A stretch of 64,000 nt of DNA. Origin: Chthonomonas sp. UBA2387. Lineage in GTDB: Bacteria > Armatimonadota > Fimbriimonadia > Fimbriimonadales > Fimbriimonadaceae. The DNA lies in the NCBI GenBank assembly GCA_002343445.1, contig DDSP01000025.1, forward strand, positions 1 through 64,000, read 5' to 3'. Both the position numbers and the translations under genes were made by a program. Positions 62,763 through 64,000 of the stretch are shown here, in pieces (within the stretch, counting starts at the first letter, position 1; the number at the start of each line of letters is the position of its first letter). Below the pieces are notes generated by a model. That model ran no database searches and was not told where the DNA came from. It was given only the letters and a program-made list of their open reading frames with translations.

Positions 62763-63387
62763 GGGCGTCAACCGGTTCCCGGGCAAAGAGCGGGGCCGAA
62801 GCGAGATCGAGAACGATGTCGGCGTCGGGATGCGCCGCGATGAGCGCACCTTGACGCAGCGACCGGACTTCGCCGACGGTCATCGGCGAGCGGTCCACTT
62901 CCCAACCGAAGAATCGGGCGGGCAGGTCGGAAACAAAATCAATGTAGGGGTCCGTGCCCTCGACGAAGAGCACGTTGAACGCATCTTCGAACTCGGCCAG
63001 GATGGCGCGGTCAACCTCCAAGTGGTGGCCGCCGTATTCCATCGGCGTCGAGGCGTCGGGCGTTGCGCCAACGACGCGGTAGAACACGCCGTCCGCGCCG
63101 GATTCCAGCGCGTGCGCGATCTCGGCCCGCGTTTCGGCGGCGAGCCGCTCCAACTCCGAGCCGCCCTGGGTGGGGTCCTCGGCGAGCAAGGCGTTCAAGT
63201 CGCGATCGTTGGCTTTGGCTCGGCCGTAGGGGTTCAAGACCTCAACGACTTGCATGCGATCGCCCGAGGGCGCCAGTTGCGCGACCGTGGCGCAGACGAC
63301 GAGGTCGGCGTCCCTTCTGCCCGCGGTGACATGGGCTTCGACCGCGCCGCCCCGTGCCGCCGCCACCACTCGCTCGCGCGGCGTCAA
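62755..63387 (-). CDS. Unknown protein between nuoM and nuoN
   Basis: The 210-residue product starts at TTG 63387 in the nuoM stop (TTGA), which is the only start that leaves the nuoM end intact. It has no membrane segments. The frame contains GADGVFYRVVGATPDASTP and a region of alternating strands and helices (EIAHALESGADGVFY, ILAEFEDAFNVLFVEG, EVRSLRQGALIAAHPDADIVLDLASA). The rhythm is that of an alpha/beta barrel such as uroporphyrinogen decarboxylase or the cobalamin-independent methionine synthase family, but I cannot match a catalytic motif. It overlaps nuoN by 8 bp. Confidence 0.55.
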   Translation of the reverse strand: MTPRERVVAAARGGAVEAHVTAGRRDADLVVCATVAQLAPSGDRMQVVEVLNPYGRAKANDRDLNALLAEDPTQGGSELERLAAETRAEIAHALESGADGVFYRVVGATPDASTPMEYGGHHLEVDRAILAEFEDAFNVLFVEGTDPYIDFVSDLPARFFGWEVDRSPMTVGEVRSLRQGALIAAHPDADIVLDLASAPLFAREPVDAHA

Positions 63388-64000
63388 TGCGGTTCGGCCC
63401 CCTCGCCGGTCAGTTTGGGGATGATCGGTTCCTCGGATTCGGACTCGGGATAGAAATTCGCGGGAACGACCACGTTGACGGTCTCCCAGGCGTCGCCGGC
63501 CCGTTCGCGCGGGGTCACCTGGACCAGGTTGCCCTTGTTGTCGATCTCGGTTTCCAGGTTGGTCCAACTCGGCCGGTCGCCTTCGGGGTTCAGCGCCATC
63601 ATGCGGATCGCCGCGATGCTGGGCTCCATGGGCTTCAAGAACGTGTTGGGATACAGGCCGCCCCAGAACACGAACACGATGAGCAGGCTGCACATGGCGA
63701 CTTCCCACCGCTTGAGGTCTTTGAGCCGCTTCAGATCCGGATTGGTGATAGGACCGTAGAACACCTTCTGGAACATCCACAGCAGGTAAACGGCCGCGAA
63801 GATGACGCCCGCGCCAGCAAGCACGACGTAGGCGAACGGGATGCCGTACAGGCCCTTGGCCGCCGTATCGAACCCGCCGAGCAATGCCATGAACTCGCCG
63901 ATGAACCCGTTGGTGCCCGGCAGGCCGACGCTTGAGAGCATCACGATGAGGAACAGCGCCGAGTAGACCGGCATCTGCGCCTTCAGGCCGCCGTAGTCCG
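63384..64000 (-). CDS. nuoM: NADH-quinone oxidoreductase subunit M, C-terminal part (continues beyond window)
   Basis: The frame is open to the window edge (YGGLKAQMPVYSALFLIVMLSSVGLPGTNGFIGEF), so only the C-terminal 200 residues or so are present. The stretch LPGTNGFIGEFMALLG and the helix-rich AGVIFAAVYLLWMFQKVFYG are characteristic of NuoM. It is a proton-pumping subunit of complex I. The last 90 residues after the final helix are longer and more acidic than in most NuoM proteins, ending EPIIPKLTGEGAEPH. Confidence 0.95.
   Translation of the reverse strand, partial: DYGGLKAQMPVYSALFLIVMLSSVGLPGTNGFIGEFMALLGGFDTAAKGLYGIPFAYVVLAGAGVIFAAVYLLWMFQKVFYGPITNPDLKRLKDLKRWEVAMCSLLIVFVFWGGLYPNTFLKPMEPSIAAIRMMALNPEGDRPSWTNLETEIDNKGNLVQVTPRERAGDAWETVNVVVPANFYPESESEEPIIPKLTGEGAEPH

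Overview
The window is about 64 kb of bacterial chromosome, high in G+C (one typical line I counted, at 36421, is 42/60). The prepilin at 60252-61142 starts with the pattern KAFTLIELLVVIAIIAILAA and then reads MLFPVYAQAK, and it carries an H-X9-DG motif near its end. That combination, with futalosine-pathway menaquinone synthesis (mqnC), an Alternative Complex III next to a caa3 oxidase, and GHL10, M42 and tricorn hydrolases, suggests Armatimonadota, probably class Fimbriimonadia. This placement is inference. I saw no rRNA, tRNA, CRISPR array, transposase or replication origin.

Region by region. 1-2.1 kb is a decayed RHS/YD-repeat locus: a C-terminal RHS piece, a lower-G+C orphan membrane ORF, an RHS remnant and a 70-bp tandem repeat. 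2.1-7.1 kb (minus) is an operon of a SecD-like protein, four secreted proteins of one design, and RodA. 7.2-11.4 kb (plus) encodes an amidase, a lipoprotein and a subtilisin; it converges on doxX. 12-26.7 kb is housekeeping and catabolic: mqnC, a fused binding-protein/permease, tag, a sulfatase divergent from a GntR-LacI hybrid regulator, livF, a GHL10 hydrolase, a sugar kinase, a PIN-TRAM membrane protein, a transglutaminase and a CBS/DUF1385 protein.

26.7-28.4 kb is a low-G+C two-gene AAA ATPase plus TOPRIM (DUF3226-like) module coupled to the stop codon of nuoF. It looks like a split OLD/PARIS-type defence system and is the best candidate here for a little-described system. 29.8-32.8 kb is a complete sugar ABC importer core (binding protein and two permeases). 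33-34.6 kb is a secreted seven-blade RCC1 propeller with a dockerin-like tail, between two 46-bp direct repeats. 34.6-41.4 kb (plus) holds an M42 peptidase, rplK, a tricorn-like protease, a baeRF-like protein with an apparent non-AUG start, and queC.

41.4-56.2 kb (minus) is one respiratory block: actABCDEF, a small membrane protein, SCO, ctaCDEF, and upstream a ctaA-ctaB fusion making heme A. Electrons from menaquinol (made via mqnC) would pass through ACIII to the cytochrome-c-fused subunit II of the oxidase. 56.5-59.9 kb holds DNA repair and HIT genes divergent from a small plus-strand operon. 60-61.1 kb is the prepilin pair. 61.2-64 kb is nuoN, an unknown gene and the end of nuoM, running off the window.

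At least nine genes have a -10-like hexamer 5-8 bases before the start codon with no room for a ribosome binding site, so leaderless transcription appears common.
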